A DNA stretch of 36,972 bases from assembly GCA_036266075.1 (NCBI GenBank), contig DATANV010000032.1:1-36972 (forward strand), read 5' to 3'. The stretch is from VRUE01 sp036266075. Lineage in GTDB: Bacteria; Actinomycetota; Thermoleophilia; Solirubrobacterales; 70-9. Shown here piece by piece: positions 8,192 to 17,954 of this stretch (its first letter is position 1; each line of letters begins with the position of its first letter). A model generated the notes under the pieces. It was not told where the DNA came from. It saw nothing but the letters and a program-made list of their open reading frames with translations, and made no database searches. Position numbers and translations under genes: made by a program.

Positions 8192-8470
8192 AGCGCATCG
8201 TCGTCAACAGAGAGGAGAAGGCCAGGCCACGAAGCCATGCGCCGGCGGCGCCAGTGGACGCTCGCCGGCCACCAGCCCAGACGCCTCGCCGCCGAAAGCG
8301 GTTGGTCTTCTCACCCAAGCGGGAACCGGAGTCGAGTGCCGGTGAAAGCCGCTGGGGTCCGGGCTGGCGGCCCGCCGAGTGTCCGCTACCCACGGCCGTT
8401 GAGAGGAAACCGGTGTGCCGGCAGTCGATTGCCACGCAAAAGTGAGGACGCCGGTTCTTTCGCTCTTATT
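8192..8470. other. Gene-free stretch between the metal operon and the TetR gene
   Basis: About 280 bp with no convincing gene; the short frames are arginine-rich and look like shadows. The stretch is GC-rich with several short stems, such as CCGGTG near 8342 and GGCGGCCCGCC near 8368. Fragments recall a cobalamin riboswitch on the plus strand, but the invariant core is absent, so no RNA family is claimed. It presumably carries the leader of one or both divergent operons. Confidence 0.3.
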
Positions 8471-8495
8471 TTCGCTATAGTAGTATATAAGTGAA
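8471..8495 (+). promoter_or_regulatory. AT-rich dyad and promoter abutting the TetR start codon
   Basis: An AT-rich patch in GC-rich DNA with outer arms TTCGCT (8471-8476) and AGTGAA (8490-8495), one mismatch, enclosing the -10-like TATAGT and TATAAG. It ends exactly at the ATG of the TetR gene, so the message is probably leaderless and the dyad is a good candidate for autorepression. Confidence 0.45.
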
Positions 8496-9101
8496 ATGAC
8501 GGAGACGGTGGCGACAGGCAAGCGGCAATACCGGATGGACGTCCGGGCGCGACGTTCGGAGGAGACGGCACAGCGAATCCGCGAGGTGGCTTTGAAGCGA
8601 TTCCTGTCCCGGTCCTACGACGAGGTGACGCTTGCCGAGGTCGCCGAGGGGGCCGGAGTAACCATCCCCACCCTGATCGCGCATTTCGGCCGCAAGGAGG
8701 ATCTGTTCGCGGCCGTGCTGGAAGACTGGGGCGGTCGCATGGTCGAGTCACGGGACGAGGCCCCGGTCGGCGATCACGCGGCCGCAATCCGCAATCTGCT
8801 CGATCACTACGACACCGAGGGCACCCGCATCCTCTACCTCCTCGCCGAGGAGGACCGGTTCCCGGCCGTCCGCGCTATGACCGACGAGGGGCGAAAAGTT
8901 CACCGGGAATGGGTGGAGCGGGTCTTCGAGCCGAGCCTGAGATCGCTCCGTGGCGGCCGCAGAGAGCAGCTCGTCGTCCAGCTGATCGTCGCCACCGACC
9001 TGCTGACCTGGAAGCTGATCCGACTCGACATGGAGCTGTCCCGCTCCGACACCGAAGCGGCGGTCGTGCAAATGGTCGATGCGCTGACCGGAGGTGGCTG
9101 A
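8496..9101 (+). CDS. TetR-family transcriptional regulator
   Basis: A 201-residue one-component repressor. The helix-turn-helix lies at about residues 25-70 (T-A-Q-R-I-R-E-V-A ... V-T-I-P-T-L-I-A-H-F-G-R-K-E-D-L). The rest is a helical ligand/dimerisation domain typical of the family length. The ATG at 8496 directly follows the dyad and has no Shine-Dalgarno; a second ATG at 8535 is possible. The stop overlaps the glycosyltransferase start by one base (TGATG). It probably controls its own operon with the glycosyltransferase and P450, in response to a small hydrophobic substrate or product. That ligand is unknown. Confidence 0.88.
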   Translation: MTETVATGKRQYRMDVRARRSEETAQRIREVALKRFLSRSYDEVTLAEVAEGAGVTIPTLIAHFGRKEDLFAAVLEDWGGRMVESRDEAPVGDHAAAIRNLLDHYDTEGTRILYLLAEEDRFPAVRAMTDEGRKVHREWVERVFEPSLRSLRGGRREQLVVQLIVATDLLTWKLIRLDMELSRSDTEAAVVQMVDALTGGG

Positions 9102-10345
9102 TGGCACGCGTGCTGGTCTACACCTCCCCCGGCTCGGGACATGTCTACCCGCCGATCGCCACCGCGATCGCTCTGCAGGAGCGCGGACACGACGTCAGCG
9201 TGCACGCCGAAAGCGGAAGCGTAGGGGCGCTCGATCGGCTCGGCCTCTCGGCCGCGCCGATCGATCCGCGCATCGAGGCGCTACCGCTCGAGGACTGGAG
9301 GGCGCGCACCTCGATTGGCGCCCTGGTGTCGGCATGTGACACCTTTGCCAAGCGAGCCCGCTACGAGGTCCCCAATCTGCAGGCAGCGATCGAGGCAGAG
9401 CATCCAGACCTCATCTGGGTCGACACCAATGCCTGGGGCGCGGCTGTGGTGGCCGAGGCTTCCGGGGTGCCCTGGGCCCACTGCTTGCCCCATCCACATC
9501 CCGGACCGGCCCGCGGCGTTCCGGCCTTCGGACCGGGCTTTGCCCCTTCCACGAGCCGGCTTGCGCGTCTTCGTGACACCACCATGACCGCACTGAAGCC
9601 CCTTGCCTTCCGCTCGTTCATGCGCAGCCACAACCGCCATCGCACGGCTCTCGACCTGCCAGCGCTCGACGGCATCGAAGACCACTATCTGGTTGCCCCA
9701 CTGCTGATCCAGTTCTCGGCGGAACCATTCGAATACCCTCGCGAGTGGCCGGCGAACGTGCGGCTCGTCGGCCCGGCACTCTGGGAGCCGCCCGGCCCTG
9801 AGCCGGAGTGGCTCGCCGCCGAGGAGCGTCCGATCGTCCTGGTCACGGCCTCGACGGAGTTTCAGGACGACGCAAAGTTGATCAGAGGCGCGCTCGAGGC
9901 CTTTGCCGACCAGCCCTACGCCGTCATTGCCACCAGCGCCGCTCACGATCCGGGCGATTTCGACGTCCCGAGCAACGCCAGGGTCGGGCGCCGTCTCCCA
10001 CACCGGCCGATCTTGCGTCGAGCCACCGCCGTGATCTCCCACGGGGGCATGGGCACCACCCAGAAGGCGCTCGCGGCGGGCGTACCCGTGTGCGTGGTCC
10101 CGTTCATACGCGACCAGCTCGAGGTGGCGCGCCGGGTTGAGCACTGCGGTGGCGGCACGCTGCTGCCGGCCAAGCGCCTCCGCCCCGACCGGCTGCGCAG
10201 CGCAGTCGAAGGAGCGATCGCCTGCCGGAAGGGCGCCGAGCGAGTGCGCGACGCCTTCGGGCGGGCCGGAGGCGCGGAGGCAGCTGCGTCGGCGCTCGAG
10301 GGTCTGCTGGCGCCTGAGCGCAAGGCGGTCGAGGCCGGGCGATGA
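9101..10345 (+). CDS. UGT/MGT-type (GT1) glycosyltransferase
   Basis: A 414-residue GT-B fold enzyme resembling macrolide and plant/animal UDP-glycosyltransferases. The acceptor half begins with P-G-S-G-H-V-Y-P-P (residues 9-17), carrying the usual G-H-x-x-P element. The donor half carries S-H-G-G-M-G-T-T-Q-K-A-L, then G-V-P-V-C-V-V-P and D-Q (about 310-345), matching the nucleotide-sugar signature of GT1. No signal peptide is seen. GGAGGTGG at 9090-9097 serves the ATG at 9101. The gene overlaps TetR by one base and the P450 by four. The enzyme should glycosylate a small lipophilic acceptor, either to inactivate it or as tailoring; the acceptor is not deducible. Confidence 0.88.
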   Translation: MARVLVYTSPGSGHVYPPIATAIALQERGHDVSVHAESGSVGALDRLGLSAAPIDPRIEALPLEDWRARTSIGALVSACDTFAKRARYEVPNLQAAIEAEHPDLIWVDTNAWGAAVVAEASGVPWAHCLPHPHPGPARGVPAFGPGFAPSTSRLARLRDTTMTALKPLAFRSFMRSHNRHRTALDLPALDGIEDHYLVAPLLIQFSAEPFEYPREWPANVRLVGPALWEPPGPEPEWLAAEERPIVLVTASTEFQDDAKLIRGALEAFADQPYAVIATSAAHDPGDFDVPSNARVGRRLPHRPILRRATAVISHGGMGTTQKALAAGVPVCVVPFIRDQLEVARRVEHCGGGTLLPAKRLRPDRLRSAVEGAIACRKGAERVRDAFGRAGGAEAAASALEGLLAPERKAVEAGR

Positions 10346-11502
10346 AGTCGACGGTCGACGTCGATCTCTACGCGGACGGCGTCGTCGAGGATTCGACGGC
10401 CGCGTTCCAAAGGATTCGCGACGCCGGTCCCGTCGTGCGGCTGCCCCGGAACCGGATGTGGGCGATGGGACGATATGAGGACGTGCGCGCGGCGCTGCGG
10501 GACGACGAGCTTTTCACCAGCGATCACGGTGTTGCCGCGAACTCACTCATCAACCTCACCGGGCGCAAGTCCATCCTGTTCAGCAACGGCGAGACGCACG
10601 CCATTCGCCGCCGGGTGCAGATGCGATCCCTCGCCGCGAAAGCGCTCGCTCCAACCGCCGACCGCCTCGATGAAGAGGCCGACGCGATCGTCAAAAGCCT
10701 GGTCGGAGTCGGCGAGTTTGACGCCGTGCGGGACTTCTCCAGTGGCCTGCCCGTCAGGGTCGTGGCCGACCTGATTGGCCTCCGCGTCTCCAGCGATCGA
10801 CTGCTGGACTGGGCCTCGACGGCCTTCGATCAGCTTGGCCCGTTCAACCGCCGCTGGTGGAGTGCCGGCCTGAGCTCGCTCGGTCTGTTCTTCCACATGG
10901 TGCGGCTAAATCGCGCGCGTCTCGTCCCCGAAAGCTGGGCGGCAAGCGTGTTCGACGCCGCCGACCGCGGTGAGATCGGGAAGTTCGAAGCGCGGATGAT
11001 GATCATCGACTTCGTCGCCCCGGGCCTGGATACGACGATCCTCGCCACCACTCACATGCTCTGGCTGCTTGGCCGCAATCCGGAGGCCTGGCAACGCCTC
11101 CGCCAGGACCCGGCGCTGATCCCCGCAGCGGTTGTAGAGGCGGTGCGCATGTCCTCTCCGGTTCGCTGCTTTACCCGCCGCGTCAGCCATGACGCCGAGG
11201 TCGCCGGCGTCAGGCTTCGTGGCGGCGATCGCGTCGCGATGCTCTTCGGATCGGCAAACATGGACGAGCGCCGCTACTCAGACCCCACCCGTTTCGACCT
11301 CGATCGCCCGCCGGGGGGCAACCTCGGCTGGGGCAACGGACCGCACACCTGCATCGGCATCCACCTCGCGAAGCTGGAGATGCAGGCGCTGCTTCGAGCG
11401 CTGGTGGCACACGTCGAGACGATCAAGACCGTCGAGGACCCGCCGCGGATCCGCAACAACACCTTGCAGGGAATCGCGGCCTTGCCTGTTCAGTTGGCCT
11501 GA
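10342..11502 (+). CDS. Cytochrome P450
   Basis: A soluble 386-residue bacterial P450. The I-helix oxygen-activation motif reads A-P-G-L-D-T-T (226-232) and the K-helix E-x-x-R is E-A-V-R (266-269). The haem loop is G-W-G-N-G-P-H-T-C-I-G with Cys337 as ligand. The loop starts with Trp-Gly rather than the common Phe-Gly. The start ATGA overlaps the glycosyltransferase stop by 4 bp. No ferredoxin or reductase gene is adjacent, so electrons must come from elsewhere. Together with the TetR and GT1 genes it forms a compact oxidise-and-glycosylate operon. Confidence 0.93.
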   Translation: MKSTVDVDLYADGVVEDSTAAFQRIRDAGPVVRLPRNRMWAMGRYEDVRAALRDDELFTSDHGVAANSLINLTGRKSILFSNGETHAIRRRVQMRSLAAKALAPTADRLDEEADAIVKSLVGVGEFDAVRDFSSGLPVRVVADLIGLRVSSDRLLDWASTAFDQLGPFNRRWWSAGLSSLGLFFHMVRLNRARLVPESWAASVFDAADRGEIGKFEARMMIIDFVAPGLDTTILATTHMLWLLGRNPEAWQRLRQDPALIPAAVVEAVRMSSPVRCFTRRVSHDAEVAGVRLRGGDRVAMLFGSANMDERRYSDPTRFDLDRPPGGNLGWGNGPHTCIGIHLAKLEMQALLRALVAHVETIKTVEDPPRIRNNTLQGIAALPVQLA

Positions 11503-11708
11503 TTTGGGGCCGGCGGATTCAAGGGCGGTGCTCTGATGAGTTTCGAAGAGATTCGCATGGTCGAAACCTTCCTGAGGCTCGCGGCTGATACCGTGGAGGG
11601 GTCGGGTTTGGCTGTTTCGCCACCCGAGAGGTTCCGTTTCCTCCGTGTGCCACTTGGCGCTTTGGGGCTGCAGGATCTCCCCTTAGTCGCTCGAGAAGGA
11701 GCCCACAC

Positions 11709-12904
<1,196 letters not shown>

Positions 12905-12908
<4 letters not shown>

Positions 12909-13312
12909 GCCGGCGGCCCGACGTTGCCCGCAAGTGGACCTGCGGCGGCTGTGGCGTCTCGGCCAGCCGGATCGACGGCGATCCGACGCCGCTTCCCGAA
13001 AGCTGGACCAGCTCCGCCGAGGGCGAGCTCTGCCTGAGCTGCCGGCGGCAGCAAGCGGCCGAGGCGGCGGTAGAGGCCGCGCCAAGCGACAGCGGCAGGG
13101 ACGCTCGCGCCAAGCTCCGCCGCGCCGGGCTGATCGAGTTCGAGGTGCGCCGAACGCCGGGCCTCACCGACGGCACGATCGCCAAAGCCTGCCGCTCTTC
13201 GGCCTCTGCCGTGGCCGCCGCGCGCCAGCGGCTGCAGCTGCGCAAGGGACCGGCGGCGGGCTCCGACCGCAATCTCACCGCCGCCCACCGGCGGGCAGCG
13301 GTCCGACACTAG
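12905..13312 (+). CDS. Small zinc-ribbon protein with a C-terminal helix-turn-helix-like segment
   Basis: A 135-residue protein. It has one C-x-x-C pair near the N-terminus (C-G-G-C, residues 13-16) and another after about 26 residues (C-L-S-C), which together could bind one zinc. The C-terminal part, L-T-D-G-T-I-A-K-A-C-R-S-S-A-S-A-V-A-A-A-R-Q-R, reads like a helix-turn-helix. The ATGA start overlaps the helicase stop, so it is translationally coupled to the helicase and may act with it on nucleic acid. I do not recognise a named family; the gene is real by codon bias and coupling. Confidence 0.7.
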
Positions 13313-13337
13313 AAGCCAGACCCGGTCAGCCCGGCGC

Positions 13338-14849
13338 TCAGGGGCGCAGCAGGGAGATCGTGGCGTCGCCCGACGCTGCCGCGTAGAGGAGATTGCCGGG
13401 GCCGGGGAGCAGGGCGGTGGTCTTGTAGAAGCCGCTGTCGACGCCGGTGCGGGTTGCTTTGGGGAGGGGGGTGCAGGGGCCCTGTCGGCCGCGGCTCAGC
13501 TGCAGGTTGCCGGTCGCGCAGGCGGCGAAGGCGAGGGCGCCGGTCCTGGCGTTGCGGGTGAGCCTGACCAGGCCGTCGATGGTCCGCACCGGGGCCAGCA
13601 GGGTGCGGCCGATGAGGAGCGGGGTCTGAACGCCGGTGAGAAGCGAAGCATGGTGGGTGCCTCGCGTCCTATGCGGGGTCGCCGGGACCTGGGCGCAGCG
13701 GCCGCGATCTTCGCGGTTGCTGCTGATGCAGCTCAGCGGCTCGAGAGCGCCGCTCGCCTGCTTGCGCCGCAGGGCGACGATCGTTCCGTAGGTCGAAGTG
13801 ACGTAGAGGAAGCGGCCGTCGGCCGTTGCGGCGATGCCGGTCGGGTTCGACAGCGCCTGCACCGCTCCCCGCGGGTGGCGCCCGCGGCGGCAGGGGCGCC
13901 GATCGTCGCTGCCGGTAACGCAGCCTGCGAAGCGGATCCCCTGCGAGCCGCCCAGAGCGAAGACGTCCACGGTCGCGGCGCGGCCGGCCGCTCCATACAA
14001 GTACCTCCCGTCCGGCGAGATCAGCGGCGCGCCGATGCCCTCGAGGATCTCGTCACCCCCCGGGGTGTGGGTGCAACCGGCTGCCCGCCTGTTGCTGCTG
14101 ATGCAGCGGACGAAGGTGAGCGCACCGCTTGCCGGATCGCGGTCGAACGAGACGACGCTGCCGTCCCCCGCCGCCGTCACGTACACGCGACGGCCATCGC
14201 CGGCGATGGCGATGCCACTGGATTCGTAGAGACCGGATCCGAAGCCCTCGCGCGTGGCGGTCGGCAGCGCCGCGCAACCGCCGGGACCGGTTGGCCCGGC
14301 TTCGAGGTCGCCGGTGATGCAGCCGGCGTAGGCGAGGGCTCCGCTGAGCGGGTCGCGAACGAAGCGCGCCACCACGGAGCCGTGGAAGTTGCCGCTTGCC
14401 ACGTATAGAGAGCGCCCGTCTGGGCTGATGGCCGTCGCGGTCGGGTAGGAGAGCGGAGCCTCCGGGGCGTTCGCGGTCGCCCCGGGCAACTGGGCGCAGG
14501 TGTCCAGAAAGCTGTTGCCGGTCACACAGGCCGAGAAGACCAGCCTCCGCCCCGCTCCGAGGGCGAGTTGCGCCAGGGAGCTGTTCCGGTTTCCCACCGC
14601 GTAGAGAGAGGTGCCTCGCCCACTCACCGCCAGCGCCAGCACCTCATCGAGCCCCGAGGACTGCGAGCCTTCGTAGCCGGCCCCGGGAGCGGCCGCGCAG
14701 CCGCGCCGGGCGGCAACGTGGCTGTTGCCGCTGACGCAGGAGACCACGGCGACGTCGAAGCTCCCCGCAGCAGGCGCGCCGCTCGCCCCCTGCGCCGCAG
14801 AAGCGAACAGCAGGAACGCGAAGAGAGCGGCCACCGTCGACGTGCGCAC
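13338..14849 (-). CDS. Secreted seven-repeat beta-propeller protein with a cysteine pair per repeat
   Basis: A 503-residue protein with a signal peptide (about residues 1-22, ending A-Q-G-A). The body is a lactonase/YVTN-like beta-propeller: blades contain P-D-G-R-x-L-Y and D-P-x-S-G-A-L strands. A sub-motif, C-[IVA]-[ST]-[GS]-[NSD] followed 6-15 residues later by a second Cys, occurs seven times. That matches one per blade in a seven-bladed propeller and suggests a disulphide staple in each. The fold is common in secreted actinobacterial proteins; a catalytic lactonase role is not supported by any residue I can point to. It converges on the zinc-ribbon gene 25 bp away. Confidence 0.82.
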   Translation of the reverse strand: MRTSTVAALFAFLLFASAAQGASGAPAAGSFDVAVVSCVSGNSHVAARRGCAAAPGAGYEGSQSSGLDEVLALAVSGRGTSLYAVGNRNSSLAQLALGAGRRLVFSACVTGNSFLDTCAQLPGATANAPEAPLSYPTATAISPDGRSLYVASGNFHGSVVARFVRDPLSGALAYAGCITGDLEAGPTGPGGCAALPTATREGFGSGLYESSGIAIAGDGRRVYVTAAGDGSVVSFDRDPASGALTFVRCISSNRRAAGCTHTPGGDEILEGIGAPLISPDGRYLYGAAGRAATVDVFALGGSQGIRFAGCVTGSDDRRPCRRGRHPRGAVQALSNPTGIAATADGRFLYVTSTYGTIVALRRKQASGALEPLSCISSNREDRGRCAQVPATPHRTRGTHHASLLTGVQTPLLIGRTLLAPVRTIDGLVRLTRNARTGALAFAACATGNLQLSRGRQGPCTPLPKATRTGVDSGFYKTTALLPGPGNLLYAAASGDATISLLRP

Positions 14850-14908
14850 GCCGAGACTCTATAGCCGAGCCTTGCGGCGAAACGGCGGGCGGCGATCCGA
14901 AAGCGCCG

Positions 14909-15472
14909 CTAGGCCGGCTCGTAGGTAAGGATCGCGACGCCGTCGCCGACGACTTTCGAGTCGACCAGGCGCAGCGGCTTCTTGGCGCCGGTCTCGCCGA
15001 AGAGGCGCTTGCCGGAACCGAGGACCACCGGGAAGACCATCAGCCGCAGCTCGTCGACCAGGTCGTGCTCGATCAGCGCCTGCACCAGCTGGGCGCTGCC
15101 GGCGACGAGGATCGCGCCCTCGATCTCGCCTTTCAGCTTCGCGACCTCCTCGGCGAGGTCGCCGCTCAACACGGTCGAGTTGTTCCACTCCGGCTCGGGG
15201 AGGGTCGAGGAGACGACGTACTTCGGCATCTCGTTGAACTTGTCGGCGAACTCGCCCTCGCGCGAGGGCCAGGCCTCGGCAAAGCCTTCGAAGGTGACCC
15301 GGCCCAACAGCTGTGCCTCGGCCTCGAAGGTCTCCTCCAGCTTGAAGCGATTGCCCTCCTCGCCGCGGTCGATCTCGAAGGTCCAGCCCCCGTGCTCGAA
15401 GTCCTCGGACCCGCCGGGGTCCTCCATCACACCGTCGAGCGAAACGAACTCGGTTACGACGATCTTCCCCAT
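14909..15472 (-). CDS. Dihydrofolate reductase / RibD C-terminal family reductase
   Basis: A 187-residue NAD(P)H-binding reductase-like protein. The family signature is clear: V-T-E-F-V-S-L-D-G-V-M-E-D-P at the N-terminus, L-L-G-R-V-T-F-E-G-F, K-Y-V-V-S-S-T-L, a V-A-G-S-A-Q-L loop, and D-E-L-R-L-M-V-F-P-V-V-L-G-S-G-K-R-L-F near the end. GAGGAGGAA precedes the ATG at 15472. The Gly pattern in V-A-G-S-A is less glycine-rich than in true DHFR. It stands alone, divergent from the vWA gene; the physiological substrate is unknown. Confidence 0.88.
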   Translation of the reverse strand: MGKIVVTEFVSLDGVMEDPGGSEDFEHGGWTFEIDRGEEGNRFKLEETFEAEAQLLGRVTFEGFAEAWPSREGEFADKFNEMPKYVVSSTLPEPEWNNSTVLSGDLAEEVAKLKGEIEGAILVAGSAQLVQALIEHDLVDELRLMVFPVVLGSGKRLFGETGAKKPLRLVDSKVVGDGVAILTYEPA

Positions 15473-15622
15473 GACTTCCTCCTCATTCGTGTAACGGGTT
15501 TCTAACAGTGCGACGAACGGGGTTGGGCAGAATCGACACTCGACGAATGTCCGCGAATCCCGGCCCGCAGCCGATCCAGCGCTAAGGTGACTTTGAACAT
15601 CATCGAGTGGAGGAGGCCGAAG

Positions 15623-16654
15623 TTGAGACGTGTCGCGAAGTCGCTGCTTCTGGGCGCAGTCGTGGTTCTGCTGATCGGGTCGATCGCCGCGCCGGGCGCC
15701 GGCGCCATGCCAGCGGCCCAGGCATCGGCCTGCTCGCCCGCCAAGAACATCGAGGCGATCGTCGACGACTCGGGCTCGATGTCGATCACCGATCCGAGCC
15801 GCCTGCGAGTCCAGGCCATGAACCTGTTGATCGACACGCTGCCGCCGAGCACCCAGCTCGGAGCCGTGGAGTTCGGCTCGGCGATCCTCTCCACGCCCGC
15901 CGCCGACACCCTCTTCCCGCCCGCGCCGGTTGGGCCGAACGCCGCCGCGATGCGCAGCGCGCTCGACAAACTGATCCAGGCCGACAACGGCGCCACCGAT
16001 TACAACGGTGCCTTCGCCGGCGCCGACGCCGCCAACCCGAGCGCGGTCGCCCGCATCTTCCTCACCGACGGCGGTCACGACGTCGACGCCTACAACGAAG
16101 CCCACCTCGCCCACAACGTGCCGACCTACGTGATCGGCTTCGGCTCGGGGCTCTCCTCGGGCGAAGACCAGGCGCGCCTGCAGAAAATCGCCGCCGACAC
16201 CGGCGGCCAGTACTTCCCGCTGCCGGACGCGAGCCAGCTGCAGCCGGTGATGAACAAAATCGGCGCGGAGCTGACCTGCCAAACGCCGCCGCGCCAGTTC
16301 ACCGACCTCCTCGCCAAGGGCCAGAGCAAGATCCACAGCGTCGCCATCGGCGCCGCGACCAAATCGATCCAGATCGCGTTGACCTGGGCCAGCCCGCTCG
16401 ACAAATTCAAGATCTACGGCCTGCGACTGGTCGGCCAGGGCGGCGTTCTCGCCACCGCATCGAAACGGCGACCCGCTCACAAAAAGCCGGCGAAGCTGAA
16501 GGTGAAACGGACGTCGAGCACGACGTTCACGATCCTCGACGTCTCACGACTGAAGAAGGGGACGCTCCGCTTCCACGTCAAAGCGACTGCGATCGGCTCC
16601 GGCCAACCGAAAGCGACGCTGACCACCCAGGTCAGTCAGCGTTCGCGCAGATAA
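15623..16654 (+). CDS. Secreted or membrane-tethered von Willebrand factor A domain protein
   Basis: A 343-residue protein from a TTG at 15623 that follows GGAGGAGG at 15609-15616. This start gives a textbook signal peptide (R-R-V-A-K then a hydrophobic run to A-G-A), better than the GTG at 15587. The vWA domain has the MIDAS motif D-D-S-G-S-M (about 48-53), a later Thr in G-A-T-D-Y-N-G-A, and Asp in L-T-D-G-G-H-D. The vWA domain ends around residue 240. A C-terminal domain rich in Lys and Thr follows, with no second membrane helix. Such proteins bind ligands through a divalent ion at the cell surface; the partner is unknown. Confidence 0.85.
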   Translation: MRRVAKSLLLGAVVVLLIGSIAAPGAGAMPAAQASACSPAKNIEAIVDDSGSMSITDPSRLRVQAMNLLIDTLPPSTQLGAVEFGSAILSTPAADTLFPPAPVGPNAAAMRSALDKLIQADNGATDYNGAFAGADAANPSAVARIFLTDGGHDVDAYNEAHLAHNVPTYVIGFGSGLSSGEDQARLQKIAADTGGQYFPLPDASQLQPVMNKIGAELTCQTPPRQFTDLLAKGQSKIHSVAIGAATKSIQIALTWASPLDKFKIYGLRLVGQGGVLATASKRRPAHKKPAKLKVKRTSSTTFTILDVSRLKKGTLRFHVKATAIGSGQPKATLTTQVSQRSRR

Positions 16655-16672
16655 GGGCGCCGCAGCGCGCGA

Positions 16673-17230
16673 TCAGAGCCCGGCCGCGTGGCGGGCGAGG
16701 AAGCTGCGTGGTTCGACCATGTCCCGGTGCCAGCGCGGGCCGCTGACGCCGGGCAGGTCGCCGCGGGTGTCGAAGCGCAGGCCGGCGATCTCCATGTAGA
16801 CGTGCTCGGCGTTGGCGTAGACGGTGATCCAGCGACCCACTCCGCCCGCGCCCCAGCCCGCGAGCTGGCCGGAGACCATCGTCGCGTCGAGCATCCCGGC
16901 GCCGTGCAGCGCGTAGCCGACCGCGCCGGAGCAGTCGTAGCCGCGCCTGTCCCACCAGCGGCTGTGACCGCCGCCCCAGACGTAGCGCTTGCCGACGATC
17001 CGGTTGGCGGCGGCGATCGTCGCCTTGACCGGCGCTGGGGCGTGTGGCGGCGCGATTGCGCGGCCGTCGAGCAGCTCGGCGGCGCAGGTGGCGCTGGTTC
17101 GGCCGTGCCCGGGGAGGGCGGGATCGCAGCCGCCGAAGAAGGGAAGCGTCGCCGACGCAGATCCGGCGCACAGCAACCAAGCCGCCGCCGCCGTGGCGAG
17201 CACGGCGACCGTCTGTCTTGCACTTCGCAG
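16673..17230 (-). CDS. Secreted NlpC/P60-like cysteine hydrolase
   Basis: A 185-residue protein if started at the CTG at 17230. That start gives a clean signal peptide (R-S-A-R-Q-T then a hydrophobic run to G-S-A-S-A). The catalytic domain shows R-Y-V-W-G-G-G-H, G-Y-D-C-S-G-A-V-G-Y (Cys about residue 100) and N-A-E-H-V-Y-M-E for the His. This resembles C40 cell-wall peptidases. No ATG exists between the upstream stop (17257) and the signal peptide; alternatives are GTG at 17203 or a start inside the upstream gene. No Shine-Dalgarno is evident, so the start is uncertain. It follows the PPOX gene on the same strand. Confidence 0.7.
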   Translation of the reverse strand: MRSARQTVAVLATAAAAWLLCAGSASATLPFFGGCDPALPGHGRTSATCAAELLDGRAIAPPHAPAPVKATIAAANRIVGKRYVWGGGHSRWWDRRGYDCSGAVGYALHGAGMLDATMVSGQLAGWGAGGVGRWITVYANAEHVYMEIAGLRFDTRGDLPGVSGPRWHRDMVEPRSFLARHAAGL

Positions 17231-17256
17231 CGCGATCCCGAAAGGGTAGAAGCCGC

Positions 17257-17949
17257 TCAGCGAAGTGCCCGGCGCCCGGCGCCGCGCTGCACCAGCTCGT
17301 TCAGGTAGGGGGGCAGCTCGACCCCGGGCAGCAGCCGGTCGTCGGGCCGCGGCTGTCCCCAACTGAGGTGGAGGGGGACGGTGCCTGCCCAGACCGGCAG
17401 GGAATAGTCGGCCTCCTCCTCGATGGGGCCCCCGTCCCGCACCTTCGCCGAGGCCTCGTCGAGCCCGAGCCGCAGGACCGCCGTGCCGCGCAGCTCTTGC
17501 TCGCTGGGCTGACGCACGTCGGGCCAGCGCCCCGGCACCAGCTTCTCGGTGAACGCCTGCAGCGCCCGCCGTTTCTCGGCCGGCGCCTCGATCCGCTCCG
17601 CCTGTCCGAAGACGACGACGGAGCGGTAGCCGACCGAGTGGTGAAAGGCCGAGCGGGCGAGGACCAAGCCGTCGAGCAGCGTGGCGGTCAGGCAGACCTC
17701 GGCGCGCCCGGCCTCGCGCAGGGTGCGGCTCGCCGCGGAGCCGTGCAGGTAGACGTGCTCGCCGAGCCGCGCGTGGAGGGTCGGGATCACGACCGGCGCG
17801 CCCGCCGGGTCAACGGTGCCGAGATGGCAGACCAGGGCCTCGTCGAGGATCGCCTCGACCGTCTCGCGTGCGTACACGGCGCGGCGCGGCACGCGGGTCA
17901 CCCTGGTCCTCGCGCTGGGCGCGCCCTGTCCCCTAGGCTGCTCAGTCAT
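17257..17949 (-). CDS. Pyridoxamine 5'-phosphate oxidase (PPOX) family flavin-binding protein
   Basis: A 230-residue split-barrel protein. The core reads V-C-H-L-G-T-V-D-P-A-G-A-P-V-V-I-P-T, then L-H-G-S-A-A-S-R-T-L (FMN phosphate-binding region), V-C-L-T-A-T-L-L-D-G-L-V-L-A-R-S-A-F-H-H-S and S-V-V-V-F-G-Q-A. It belongs to the Pyridox_ox_2/NimA-like group rather than to true PdxH. FMN, haem or F420 may be the cofactor; sequence alone does not decide. It is divergent from a MocR regulator with only 19 bp between start codons, a pairing that suggests direct control by it. Confidence 0.85.
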   Translation of the reverse strand: MTEQPRGQGAPSARTRVTRVPRRAVYARETVEAILDEALVCHLGTVDPAGAPVVIPTLHARLGEHVYLHGSAASRTLREAGRAEVCLTATLLDGLVLARSAFHHSVGYRSVVVFGQAERIEAPAEKRRALQAFTEKLVPGRWPDVRQPSEQELRGTAVLRLGLDEASAKVRDGGPIEEEADYSLPVWAGTVPLHLSWGQPRPDDRLLPGVELPPYLNELVQRGAGRRALR

Positions 17950-17954
17950 CTGTT

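Noticed and set aside
8240..8430. Cobalamin-riboswitch-like fragments (GGGAA, CCGGTGAAAGCC, CCCGCCGAGTGT) on the plus strand
   Set aside because: The invariant GC-N-ACUGU core and the correct spacing are absent, and the downstream genes (TetR, GT, P450) have no cobalamin link.
14909..16480. Long N-terminal extension of the RibD/DHFR-like protein (523 residues in all)
   Set aside because: The extension covers the vWA gene on the other strand; an excellent Shine-Dalgarno and family N-terminus put the start at 15472.
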